From assembly GCA_944381295.1 (NCBI GenBank), contig CALWKP010000214.1, forward strand, positions 1 to 5,168: a stretch of DNA of 5,168 nt. Direction: 5' to 3'. Both the position numbers and the translations under genes were made by a program. The notes below the pieces were generated by a model, which saw nothing but the letters and a program-made list of their open reading frames with translations, made no database searches and was not told where the DNA came from. Every line of letters starts with the position of its first letter. Position 1 is the first letter of the stretch. Positions 1 through 4,959 of the stretch are shown here, piece by piece. The DNA comes from an uncultured Clostridia bacterium (GTDB lineage Bacteria > Bacillota > Clostridia > Oscillospirales > Acutalibacteraceae).

Positions 1-469
1 CACCTGTTTCATTATTCACCAGCATCATACTGACCAGCGCGGTATCCGGTGTAATTGCATTCTCCGCCTGTTCCGCAGAAATCCGTCCTTCCCCGTCCGG
101 TTTGAGGTAACAAACCTCCCATCCATCCTTTTCCAGCTGTGCCATCACCTGAAGCACCGAGGGATGCTCCACCGCAGTCGTCACAATCCGGTTCCCGTCG
201 TGTTTGCGCGCGGCGGCAGCCCCGAACAATGCGAGGTTATTGGATTCCGTCCCGCCTGACGTAAATGTAATCGCGGCAGGCTTTACTCCCAAAGCATCCG
301 CTACGGCTTTCCTGGCGGATTCCATTTCCTGTTCCGCTTGAAATCCCATCGTATGCAGCGAGGAAGGGTTCCCATACTGCTGTGTCATCATCTCCATGAC
401 TTTTTCTGCCGCGCGGCGGCAAACTTTTGTCGTGGAACTATTATCCAGATAAATAATTTCCTCGTTCAA
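1..469 (-). CDS. Cysteine desulfurase, NifS/IscS type (N-terminal part; runs off the window)
   Basis: A PLP enzyme (class V aminotransferase fold) that takes sulfur from L-cysteine, giving alanine and an enzyme persulfide used for Fe-S clusters or tRNA thiolation. Seen: 156 residues from a TTG start, with the family landmarks in order: YLDNSSTTK at 7-15, GNPSSLH at 33-39, the cofactor phosphate-binding TSGGTESNN at 70-78, EHPSVL with the PLP-stacking His at 101-106, and NNETG at 152-156. The PLP lysine and catalytic cysteine lie beyond position 1. The family is usually about 380-400 residues, so about 40% is present. TTG at 469-467 is chosen because GGAGG (477-481) sits 7 nt upstream and the protein then starts just before the conserved YLDN. 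Which sulfur acceptor it serves cannot be told here; a thiI or iscU partner would lie outside the window. Confidence 0.93.
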   Translation of the reverse strand, partial: MNEEIIYLDNSSTTKVCRRAAEKVMEMMTQQYGNPSSLHTMGFQAEQEMESARKAVADALGVKPAAITFTSGGTESNNLALFGAAAARKHDGNRIVTTAVEHPSVLQVMAQLEKDGWEVCYLKPDGEGRISAEQAENAITPDTALVSMMLVNNETG

Positions 470-599
470 TGATAAACCTCCAGAGGCAGGGGATCTGGCT
501 GCCTGCCTGTAATTTTCCTTTATTTCAGAAAAGCTATTTACCGCCCCCAAAATGAGCGATCTGACAGCTGCCAGAGATGGTTGCAGAGTCCGGCAGCGT

Positions 600-637
600 T
601 GTCAACGATGAAATAAACGGCTCCGCCGTCGTTGACA
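600..637. repeat. Inverted repeat, 9-bp arms with nested hairpin
   Basis: TGTCAACGA (600-608) is the exact reverse complement of TCGTTGACA (629-637). Inside it, CGGC (618-621) pairs with GCCG (625-628) around a TCC loop, leaving TGAAATAAA unpaired on one side. No T-run follows on either strand, so it is not an intrinsic terminator. It would fold as a bulged stem in the desulfurase leader RNA, or it could be a protein site in DNA. Confidence 0.6.
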
Positions 638-674
638 CCCCTGTCGTCCCCTGCTAAAGATGCAAGCAAGAGGA

Positions 675-695
675 CAAAAGCAAGCTTTGCTTTTG
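675..695. repeat. Perfect 9-bp inverted repeat near the 5' end of the desulfurase leader
   Basis: CAAAAGCAA (675-683) and TTGCTTTTG (687-695) are exact reverse complements around a GCT loop. On the minus-strand transcript the hairpin begins about 6 nt after the predicted start site, where it could stabilise the 5' end. It could also be a DNA operator just downstream of the promoter. There is no clean terminator T-run on the minus strand. Confidence 0.55.
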
Positions 696-699
696 CATA

Positions 700-714
700 T
701 TGCAATTATTATAC
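700..714. promoter_or_regulatory. Candidate Fur-superfamily operator (7-1-7 inverted repeat)
   Basis: TTGCAATTATTATAC reads as two 7-nt half sites around one base. Against the PerR-type consensus TTATAAT-N-ATTATAA, 11 of 14 positions match; against the Zur-type TCGTAAT-N-ATTACGA, 9 of 14 match. It covers the -10 element of the minus-strand promoter, where a bound repressor would block the desulfurase gene. A Fur-family gene lies about 110 bp away. AT-rich promoter sequence can mimic such boxes, so confidence is modest. Confidence 0.4.
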
Positions 715-736
715 ACCATAAATCCCCATTCGTGAA
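708..736 (-). promoter_or_regulatory. Sigma-A promoter for the cysteine desulfurase gene
   Basis: On the minus strand, TTCACG (-35, 736-731) and a perfect TATAAT (-10, 713-708) are separated by 17 nt. Transcription would start near 701, giving the long leader described separately. It is divergent from, and about 40 bp from, the promoter of the Fur-family gene. Confidence 0.65.
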
Positions 737-760
737 GCATCCTCTTGGAATTCTAAGCTT

Positions 761-772
761 TCTTCATGAAGA
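761..772. promoter_or_regulatory. 12-bp perfect palindrome upstream of the Fur-gene promoter
   Basis: TCTTCATGAAGA is a perfect palindrome ending 2 bp before the -35 element of the plus-strand promoter. A second, imperfect palindrome, CTTGGAATTCTAAG, lies at 744-757 between the two divergent promoters. Either could be a regulator site, but neither matches a Fur-family box. Only the symmetry and position support this call. Confidence 0.25.
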
Positions 773-774
773 GA

Positions 775-803
775 TTGCTTTTTTTCTCTCTTCGGGCTAT
801 ACT
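775..803 (+). promoter_or_regulatory. Sigma-A promoter for the Fur-family gene
   Basis: TTGCTT (775-780) and TATACT (798-803) are 17 nt apart. The predicted start near 810 leaves only a few bases before the SD GGAGGG (814-819). The promoter lies inside the region a longer ORF from ATG 766 would have to code for, which is good evidence that the gene really starts at TTG 826. Confidence 0.65.
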
Positions 804-825
804 AGAACCAAAAGGAGGGAGCGTC

Positions 826-1233
826 TTGGCAGAATTAAAGCACACACGGCAGCGTGCGGCAATTTTACAGGTACTGTCGGAAGGGGAAGGTCCTCGTTCC
901 GCAGAAGAAGTGTTCTCGGCGCTCCATGACGAGTTTCCGAACCTGGCCCTTTCCACAGTCTACCGGAATCTGGAACGATTTTCCCAAGAGGGACTGGTTC
1001 GCAAAGAGAGTTTTAACGATGGGGTCATCCGATATACCGCTACTCAGGAACATGGACATTATCTGATCTGTACCGTCTGCGACAAGAAAATACGGCTGGA
1101 ACATTGTCCGCTTTCCGACATGGAAAAAGAATTGGCGCGTGACACCGGATTCGAGATCGACAGCCACAGCCTGACTCTCTACGGGAAATGTCCGGCATGT
1201 CTGGCGCACGAAAAGGATCCCCGGAAACCGTAA
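826..1233 (+). CDS. Fur-superfamily metal-dependent transcriptional regulator (Zur/Fur-like)
   Basis: A 135-residue DNA-binding repressor of the Fur family, cytoplasmic, normally a dimer that binds 7-1-7 operators when metal-loaded. Seen: an N-terminal winged helix with recognition helix LSTVYRNLERF at 42-52, a His-rich stretch with H76 and H78, and two structural-zinc pairs, CTVC (82-85) and CPAC (122-125). Compared from memory with Bacillus PerR, the ligand His of the AHP motif is replaced (EGP, 21-23) and the Asp after Arg-Phe is absent (R69-Y70-T71), so peroxide sensing by the PerR mechanism is unlikely. C94 in HCPL resembles a Cys found in Zur-like members, so zinc is a reasonable guess and iron is possible. 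The TTG start is set by GGAGGG 6 nt upstream and the promoter just before it. The ATG at 766 has no SD and lies within the promoter. No clear terminator follows. Confidence 0.9.
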   Translation: MAELKHTRQRAAILQVLSEGEGPRSAEEVFSALHDEFPNLALSTVYRNLERFSQEGLVRKESFNDGVIRYTATQEHGHYLICTVCDKKIRLEHCPLSDMEKELARDTGFEIDSHSLTLYGKCPACLAHEKDPRKP

Positions 1234-1303
1234 CCGTATTTTCTAAAAAGGGTACGTTCTTAAAAGATCATCCGCAATTTAGATCACTTCGGAGGAAAGA
1301 CAT

Positions 1304-1342
1304 ATGATACTTTGCATTGCAACAGCTCCATGCAGGGTCTGA
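1304..1342 (+). CDS. 12-residue leader peptide upstream of the efflux transporter
   Basis: An ATG with a good SD (GGAGG, 1291-1295, 8 nt upstream) opens a short ORF reading MILCIATAPCRV, then TGA. The 5' arm of a 10-bp stem (1326-1335) lies inside codons 8-11, and the stop codon lies in the loop of that stem. This is the usual geometry of ribosome-sensing leaders of resistance genes. The peptide matches no stalling motif I recognise. The SD and start region resemble those of the transporter gene itself (ATGATACTTTGC against ATGAAACTTTTC), so a local duplication is possible. No clear promoter is visible between 1234 and 1290; the best candidate is weak (TTCTTA 1257, TAGATC 1280), and read-through from the Fur-family gene is possible. 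Confidence 0.6.
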   Translation: MILCIATAPCRV

Positions 1343-1427
1343 GGAGACTGCATGGAGGAACAGCTTCGTGCTGATATCCTCAGACTTTGCTTCTTTATCT
1401 GGAAATTATCTCTTTAAAGGAGCAAAG
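1326..1427 (+). promoter_or_regulatory. Attenuator-like leader RNA of the efflux transporter
   Basis: Three strong pairings are visible. Stem A: CTCCATGCAG (1326-1335) with CTGCATGGAG (1348-1357), 10 bp. Stem B: GTCTGAGGA (1337-1345) with TCCTCAGAC (1377-1385), 9 bp, enclosing a CAGC/GCTG hairpin (1361-1373) and followed by a T-rich run (TTTGCTTCTTT). Stem C: CTTTGCTTCTTT (1385-1396) with AAAGGAGCAAAG (1416-1427), 12 bp with one G-U, which buries the transporter SD (AAAGGAG). The 5' arm of B lies in the loop of A, so A and B compete or form a pseudoknot. B plus its T-rich run could terminate transcription; C would block translation. Leader-peptide translation would disturb A. The exact switching logic is inference. 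Confidence 0.7.
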
Positions 1428-1429
1428 AT

Positions 1430-2725
1430 ATGAAACTTTTCAACAAACAGGAAATCTTTGAATTAAAAAACTTTTTTGTTCTCTGGAGCTCTCAGAGCGT
1501 CTCTCAACTCGGCAGCAGCATGACTGCATTTGCATTGACACTCTGGCTGTATGAACAGACAGGTTCTTCTTTAAGTACAGCGGCACTTGCCATCTGTTCC
1601 TATGCACCTTATGTGCTGATGAGCATTTTTGCGGGCGCGTTGACTGACCGGTTCGACAAAAAGCGCACCATGTTGTGCTGCGATCTGTTCGCGGCGCTGT
1701 GTACCGTAACCGTTTTTCTCTTGTTCCGGACAAACTCTTTGAGCGTATGGCATTTGTACGTATTAAACGGCGTTTCCGGATTGATGAATACCGTCCAGCA
1801 GCCTGCTTCTGAAGTCGCGATGACGCTGGTTGTCCCAGAGAAGTATTATCAAAAAACAAGCGGGCTCCGGTCACTGTCCAATTCCCTCATTTCTATCCTG
1901 AATCCTCTGATCGCCACCGCGCTGTATTCTTTTGCAGGTCTGGACCTCGTGATAGCGGTTGACCTTGCAAGCTTTGTGTTTGCTTTTGTTGCGCTGGCGT
2001 TTTTCATCCGGCTGCCGAAAAGCAACCGCGAAAAAACGGAAGGTATGCTCAAGCTTGCCAAAGAAGGCATCGTATTCTTAAAAAACACCCCGCTGATCCT
2101 GACCTTGATCCTGTTTATGTCCGGGGTAAATTTCGTTGCTTCCGCCTTCGATGCAACACTTCCTGGGTATGTGATTCCAAACCCCAAGGGCGGTTCTTCT
2201 GTCCTTGGAATCGTTACATCCTGTGCGGGCATCGCCACGATCATCGGAAGCCTGGTTGTTTCCGTGTTGCCAAAACCCAAAGACCGGGTCCGGGTCATCT
2301 ATCTCACGATGCTGTTCTCTCTGGGTACCGAAAATTTTGTGCTGGCATTTTGCAGGGAGCCGGTATGGTGGTGTATCGGCCAGATCATCGGGTGGGTCCT
2401 TGTCCCGGTAATGAGCGCCAATCTGGATGTAATTCTTCGTACAACTATTCCGCTTGACCTGCAAGGGCGCGTTTATGCCTGCCGCAATACGTTCCAGTTT
2501 TTTACGATCCCGATTGGATTGTTCCTCGGCGGGCTCCTTGTGGACGAGGTCTGTGAACCTCTGATGGCAGCCTATGGTCATAGCTTCCCTATCCTGGAAA
2601 CGCTGTTTGGAGTCGGCAAAGGCTCCGGAGCTGCGCTGATGATGTTCCTGCTCGGTGTATTGGGCGTCCTGATTTGCCTCATCGCCGGAAAAAGGTTAAA
2701 AAACTATCACTATCAGGAGAAATAA
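1430..2725 (+). CDS. MFS efflux transporter, Mef/DHA3-like
   Basis: A 431-residue major facilitator protein of the cytoplasmic membrane, most likely a proton-driven drug exporter. Seen: about a dozen hydrophobic segments along the whole length, a basic and aromatic N-terminus, and MFS motif A, GALTDRFDKKR, at 69-79 between TM2 and TM3. The region NTVQQPASEVAMTLVVPEKY resembles the corresponding part of macrolide-efflux (Mef) proteins, which are of similar size. The substrate cannot be read from the sequence. SD AAAGGAG (1416-1422) lies 7 nt before the ATG and is masked by the 12-bp stem of the upstream leader. The leader peptide and masked SD fit induction by a ribosome-targeting antibiotic, which is inference. 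The gene is intact and appears to be alone in its transcript. Confidence 0.88.
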   Translation: MKLFNKQEIFELKNFFVLWSSQSVSQLGSSMTAFALTLWLYEQTGSSLSTAALAICSYAPYVLMSIFAGALTDRFDKKRTMLCCDLFAALCTVTVFLLFRTNSLSVWHLYVLNGVSGLMNTVQQPASEVAMTLVVPEKYYQKTSGLRSLSNSLISILNPLIATALYSFAGLDLVIAVDLASFVFAFVALAFFIRLPKSNREKTEGMLKLAKEGIVFLKNTPLILTLILFMSGVNFVASAFDATLPGYVIPNPKGGSSVLGIVTSCAGIATIIGSLVVSVLPKPKDRVRVIYLTMLFSLGTENFVLAFCREPVWWCIGQIIGWVLVPVMSANLDVILRTTIPLDLQGRVYACRNTFQFFTIPIGLFLGGLLVDEVCEPLMAAYGHSFPILETLFGVGKGSGAALMMFLLGVLGVLICLIAGKRLKNYHYQEK

Positions 2726-2915
2726 CGCCGCAAATCACACTGGAACCCGATTCGATTGCTTGATAAATCAGGTCATTATTACAGAAGCAAAGGGACTTCC
2801 AAACTTAGATAAAATAATGTCAATTCAAGATGATACTCTTTCTGGAGTGGAAGGTACATCATCGCGCCCGTAATGCACAACAAAAGAACTTTTCGGAAAT
2901 ATCTCCGGATTTTTC
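2726..2915. other. Gene-free spacer between the transporter and the T-box promoter
   Basis: No convincing gene is present. The only terminator-like element is weak: CGGA (2894-2897) pairing with TCCG (2904-2907), followed by GATTTTTC. An 18-codon ORF at 2817-2873 has no SD. No repeats of note were seen. Confidence 0.4.
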
Positions 2916-2944
2916 TTGACAAACAAAGAAATCCTCGCTATATT
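2916..2944 (+). promoter_or_regulatory. Sigma-A promoter for the T-box/trpB transcript
   Basis: A perfect TTGACA (2916-2921) and TATATT (2939-2944) are 17 nt apart. Predicted initiation near 2951 falls just before the first conserved bases of the T-box leader. The promoter is strong, as expected where control is by transcription termination in the leader. Confidence 0.85.
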
Positions 2945-2951
2945 ATAAGTA

Positions 2952-3240
2952 ATAATAGAAAAACCGATGAGTAAGAAGAGTACCCGGATAACCTCATCTT
3001 TTCAGAGAGCTATGGGTGGTGGAATCATAGCAGGATGCGTCCGGCGAATGGCCTTACGAGGGCAGGGCGAACTGTATTTCTGATACTTAGTAGCTTCTGA
3101 CGGGATCTCCACCCGTTATCCAGGGAGCGCGTATGGAAGTGCGCGGAACAAGCGGGCGTATTTCGCCAAACCGGGTGGTACCGCAGGAGTCGTTTTATCA
3201 GCTCTTGTCCCTGTAAATCAGAGGACAAGAGCTTTTTCTT
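2952..3240 (+). promoter_or_regulatory. Tryptophan-specific T-box riboswitch
   Basis: A leader RNA that binds tRNA-Trp and lets transcription continue when the tRNA is uncharged. Stem I: base GTAAG (2971-2975) with CTTAC (3053-3057), then the specifier loop with AGTA (2979-2982) on one side and CGAATGGC on the other, closed by CCGGA (2984-2988) with TCCGG (3040-3044). The specifier codon is TGG at 3049-3051. AGAGAG (3004-3009) and the apical CTATG/CATAG hairpin with GGTGGTGGAA match the distal part of stem I. AGTAG at 3090-3094, next to the ACGGG/CCCGT hairpin, fits stem II. The T-box motif GGGTGGTACCGC is at 3173-3184; its UGGU bulge binds the tRNA acceptor end. Antiterminator: GGG (3173-3175) with CCC (3209-3211), then GCAGGAG (3183-3189) with CTCTTGT (3202-3208). 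This excludes the terminator. The specifier agrees with the downstream trpB. Confidence 0.93.
3200..3240 (+). terminator. Intrinsic terminator of the T-box leader
   Basis: AGCTCTTGTCC (3200-3210) pairs perfectly with GGACAAGAGCT (3223-3233), 11 bp, followed by TTTTCTTTT. The 5' arm shares bases with the antiterminator, so the two forms are mutually exclusive. The 50-nt gap to the trpB start leaves room for a separate SD. Confidence 0.93.
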
Positions 3241-3290
3241 TTGCAGTGATCTATTCCCGAAATTTTGTTGACCTAGAAAGGAGAATTCTT

Positions 3291-4673
3291 ATGGCAAAGA
3301 TTCCTCACAGACTGACATTAACAGAAGACCAGATGCCTACGCAATGGTATAACATGAGGGCAGACATGAAAAGCTTGCCCGATCCGATGCTGAACCCTGC
3401 CACAATGAAGCCAATCAAAAAAGAAGACCTGTATCCGATTTTCTGCGAAGAGCTTGCTGCGCAGGAAATGGATGACAGGACGGCATTCTTTGACATTCCG
3501 GGGGAAGTTCTGGACATTTATAAAATGTACCGCCCCTCCCCGCTTACCCGTGCTTACGATCTGGAACGGTATCTGGATACTCCAGCACACATCTATTTCA
3601 AATTTGAAGGCAACAATACCTCCGGCAGCCATAAGCTGAATTCGGCGGTTCCCCAGGCTTACTATGCCAAAAAGCAAGGACTGAAAGGTCTGACTACGGA
3701 GACGGGTGCTGGACAGTGGGGAACAGCATTGGCAGAAGCATGTGCATTTTTCCACATTCCGCTGACAGTGTTCATGGTCAAAGGGTCCTATGAGCAGAAA
3801 CCTTATCGTCGCGAAATCATCCGGACATTTGGCGCAGACGTCGTGGCAAGTCCGAGCGATACTACCGAAGTCGGACGCGCAATTCTGGCGGCAAATCCAG
3901 GGACCTCCGGCAGCCTTGGCTGTGCTATTTCGGAAGCAATTGAAAAGGCTACCAAAAACGCAGGATATCGCTATGTGTTAGGCTCTGTACTGAATCAGGT
4001 GGTCCTTCATCAGTCGATCATCGGCCTGGAAGCAAAAATCGCCATGGATATGATCGATGAATATCCGGATATCGTGATTGGATGTGCTGGTGGCGGTTCG
4101 AATCTTGCCGGGCTGATTGCACCATTTATGCGTGATAAACTGCGCGGGGAAAAGAACCCTTACTTTATTGCTGTCGAACCGGCTTCCTGTCCGTCGATGA
4201 CGCGCGGCCGCTACGCCTACGACTTCTGCGACACTGGAAAGGTTACGCCTTTGGCCAAGATGTATACTCTCGGCAGTGGATTTATTCCTTCACCGAACCA
4301 TGCAGGTGGTTTGCGGTATCATGGCATGTCCCCGATCCTTTCCAAGCTATATCATGATGGTTATCTCGATGAAGCCAGGTCCTATGAACAATCAAAAGTC
4401 TTCGAGGCTGCTGTCACATTTGCCAAAGTCGAAACGATCCTTCCTGCTCCGGAATCCTCCCATGCCATCCGCTGTGCGATGGATGAAGCCATCAAATGCC
4501 GTGAGACCGGCGAAGCAAAAACGATCCTGTTCGGCCTGACTGGCACCGGATACTTTGATATGGCTGCTTACCAGTCCTACAATGACGGGACGATGACAGA
4601 TTACATCCCGACCGACGAGGATCTTGCGCCTGGTTTCGCATCCTTGCCGAAAGTCTCTGGAATCCAGGAATGA
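3291..4673 (+). CDS. trpB: Tryptophan synthase beta chain, TrpB2-type (PLP-dependent)
   Basis: A cytoplasmic PLP enzyme that joins indole and L-serine to give L-tryptophan. The 460 residues are longer than the roughly 400 of classical TrpB1 and fit the TrpB2 subfamily. Seen: the PLP lysine K115 in SGSHKLN (111-117), the catalytic Glu E137 in ETGAGQWG (137-144; classical TrpB has GQHG), the phosphate-binding GGGSN at 267-271, and LTGTGYFDM near the C-terminus. TrpB2 proteins lack the usual TrpA-contact features and often occur without trpA; none is seen here. Free indole is therefore the probable substrate, as in salvage, which is inference. The start is ATG 3291, with AAAGGAG (3277-3283) 7 nt upstream. 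An in-frame GTG at 3246 has no SD and lies right behind the leader terminator. Expression is controlled by the Trp T-box. No strong terminator follows directly; the hairpins at 4846-4926 may end the transcript. Confidence 0.94.
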   Translation: MAKIPHRLTLTEDQMPTQWYNMRADMKSLPDPMLNPATMKPIKKEDLYPIFCEELAAQEMDDRTAFFDIPGEVLDIYKMYRPSPLTRAYDLERYLDTPAHIYFKFEGNNTSGSHKLNSAVPQAYYAKKQGLKGLTTETGAGQWGTALAEACAFFHIPLTVFMVKGSYEQKPYRREIIRTFGADVVASPSDTTEVGRAILAANPGTSGSLGCAISEAIEKATKNAGYRYVLGSVLNQVVLHQSIIGLEAKIAMDMIDEYPDIVIGCAGGGSNLAGLIAPFMRDKLRGEKNPYFIAVEPASCPSMTRGRYAYDFCDTGKVTPLAKMYTLGSGFIPSPNHAGGLRYHGMSPILSKLYHDGYLDEARSYEQSKVFEAAVTFAKVETILPAPESSHAIRCAMDEAIKCRETGEAKTILFGLTGTGYFDMAAYQSYNDGTMTDYIPTDEDLAPGFASLPKVSGIQE

Positions 4674-4765
4674 CGCGGTTTTCCAGCAATTTTGATAAAT
4701 AAGAAAAGAGTTGGATTTCGGCATTTATGAAAAAGGTAGATTTCAAAAAAACTCTTGTTAATTTG

Positions 4766-4794
4766 TTGACATTTAGGTTTTTCGGCGGTATAAT
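4766..4794 (+). promoter_or_regulatory. Perfect-consensus sigma-A promoter
   Basis: TTGACA (4766-4771) and TATAAT (4789-4794) match consensus at all 12 positions with the ideal 17-nt spacer. The predicted start is near A4801. No gene with an SD begins in the next 250 nt, so the promoter appears to serve a non-coding transcript. Confidence 0.9.
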
Positions 4795-4845
4795 AATGCC
4801 AGAAAGTTCAAAGAGACTTTCATAAAAAACCTTGATTACGAGTTT

Positions 4846-4870
4846 TGCGGCAAGGTTGCCGCACCTTTTT
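4846..4870 (+). terminator. First, weaker intrinsic terminator in the candidate small RNA
   Basis: TGCGGCA (4846-4852) and TGCCGCA (4857-4863) form a 7-bp stem with an AGGT loop, followed by CC and five T. The two C before the T-run weaken it. It could end a short transcript of about 70 nt, end trpB read-through, or act as an internal hairpin. Confidence 0.5.
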
Positions 4871-4888
4871 CAATACAACTCCTCCCCA

Positions 4889-4926
4889 AAAAACAAAAAA
4901 CCGGCATCTGCCGGTTTTTTGTTTTT
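4889..4926. terminator. Strong bidirectional intrinsic terminator
   Basis: A perfect 17-bp inverted repeat (4889-4905 with 4910-4926) has the GC core CCGGC/GCCGG, an ATCT loop, and long A and T runs on the two sides. On the plus strand it gives a T6-G-T5 tail; on the minus strand the tail is equally T-rich. It probably ends the small RNA and any trpB read-through, and it insulates the next gene. Confidence 0.93.
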
Positions 4927-4959
4927 CTATAAAGTTATTTTTTTAACAATCCATTTCCC

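Larger units (their letters stand above)
470..701 (-). promoter_or_regulatory. Long structured 5' leader of the cysteine desulfurase gene
   Basis: About 230 nt lie between the predicted start of transcription (near 701) and the TTG start, with no convincing ORF. The stretch holds several inverted repeats: 675-695, 600-637, and two competing hairpins just before the SD. One of these pairs AGGCAG (484-489) with CTGCCT (499-504). The other pairs CCAGA (480-484) with TCTGG (494-498); on the transcript it takes up the 5' edge of the SD. The two cannot form together. A leader of this length and structure suggests cis-acting RNA control, but I do not recognise a known riboswitch class and see no T-box motif. 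The function is inference. Confidence 0.45.
4801..4926 (+). ncRNA. Candidate small RNA (about 125 nt), family not recognised
   Basis: The region lies between a perfect promoter and a very strong terminator and has no credible ORF. In order: hairpin GAAAGT (4802-4807) with ACTTTC (4816-4821); a linker; hairpin TGCGGCA (4846-4852) with TGCCGCA (4857-4863), then CCTTTTT; a single-stranded stretch with ACTCCTCCCC (4878-4887); and the final terminator hairpin. The C-rich stretch is complementary to purine-rich SD sequences. This resembles the C-rich, loop-exposed seeds of Gram-positive regulatory RNAs such as RsaE and FsrA. AACCTTG (4828-4834) can pair with CAAGGTT (4851-4857) and would break the middle hairpin, so the RNA may have two conformations. 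It is too short for 6S RNA. It could instead be an attenuated leader, but the next gene has its own promoter. A trans-acting role is inference. Confidence 0.65.

Noticed and set aside
600..637. Inverted repeat as an intrinsic terminator or a T-box
   Set aside because: No T-run on either strand and no GGTGGNACCGC motif; kept only as a structural repeat.
766..825. In-frame N-terminal extension of the Fur-family gene from ATG 766
   Set aside because: No SD before it, it overlaps the TTGCTT-17-TATACT promoter, and the added residues resemble nothing in the family; TTG 826 has a strong SD.
2817..2873. 18-codon ORF (MSIQDDTLSGVEGTSSRP), open further upstream in frame
   Set aside because: No SD and no recognisable similarity; the open frame extends back without a start codon, so it may be chance or a remnant too weak to call.
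3246..3290. Upstream in-frame GTG start for trpB
   Set aside because: It directly follows the T-box terminator T-run and has no SD; ATG 3291 has AAAGGAG at ideal spacing and matches the usual TrpB2 N-terminus.
4706..4756. AAGAGTT/AACTCTT inverted repeat after trpB as a possible terminator
   Set aside because: Only 7 bp with a 37-nt loop, AT-rich, and no proper T-run; the strong hairpins further on are better candidates.
4796..4825. Nine-codon ORF starting at ATG 4796 in the small RNA region
   Set aside because: The ATG lies upstream of the predicted transcription start, overlaps the promoter's downstream edge, and has no SD.
4801..4926. 6S RNA or tracrRNA identity for the small transcript
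   Set aside because: Too short and lacking the long closing stem and central bubble of 6S RNA; no CRISPR repeat or anti-repeat is visible in the window.
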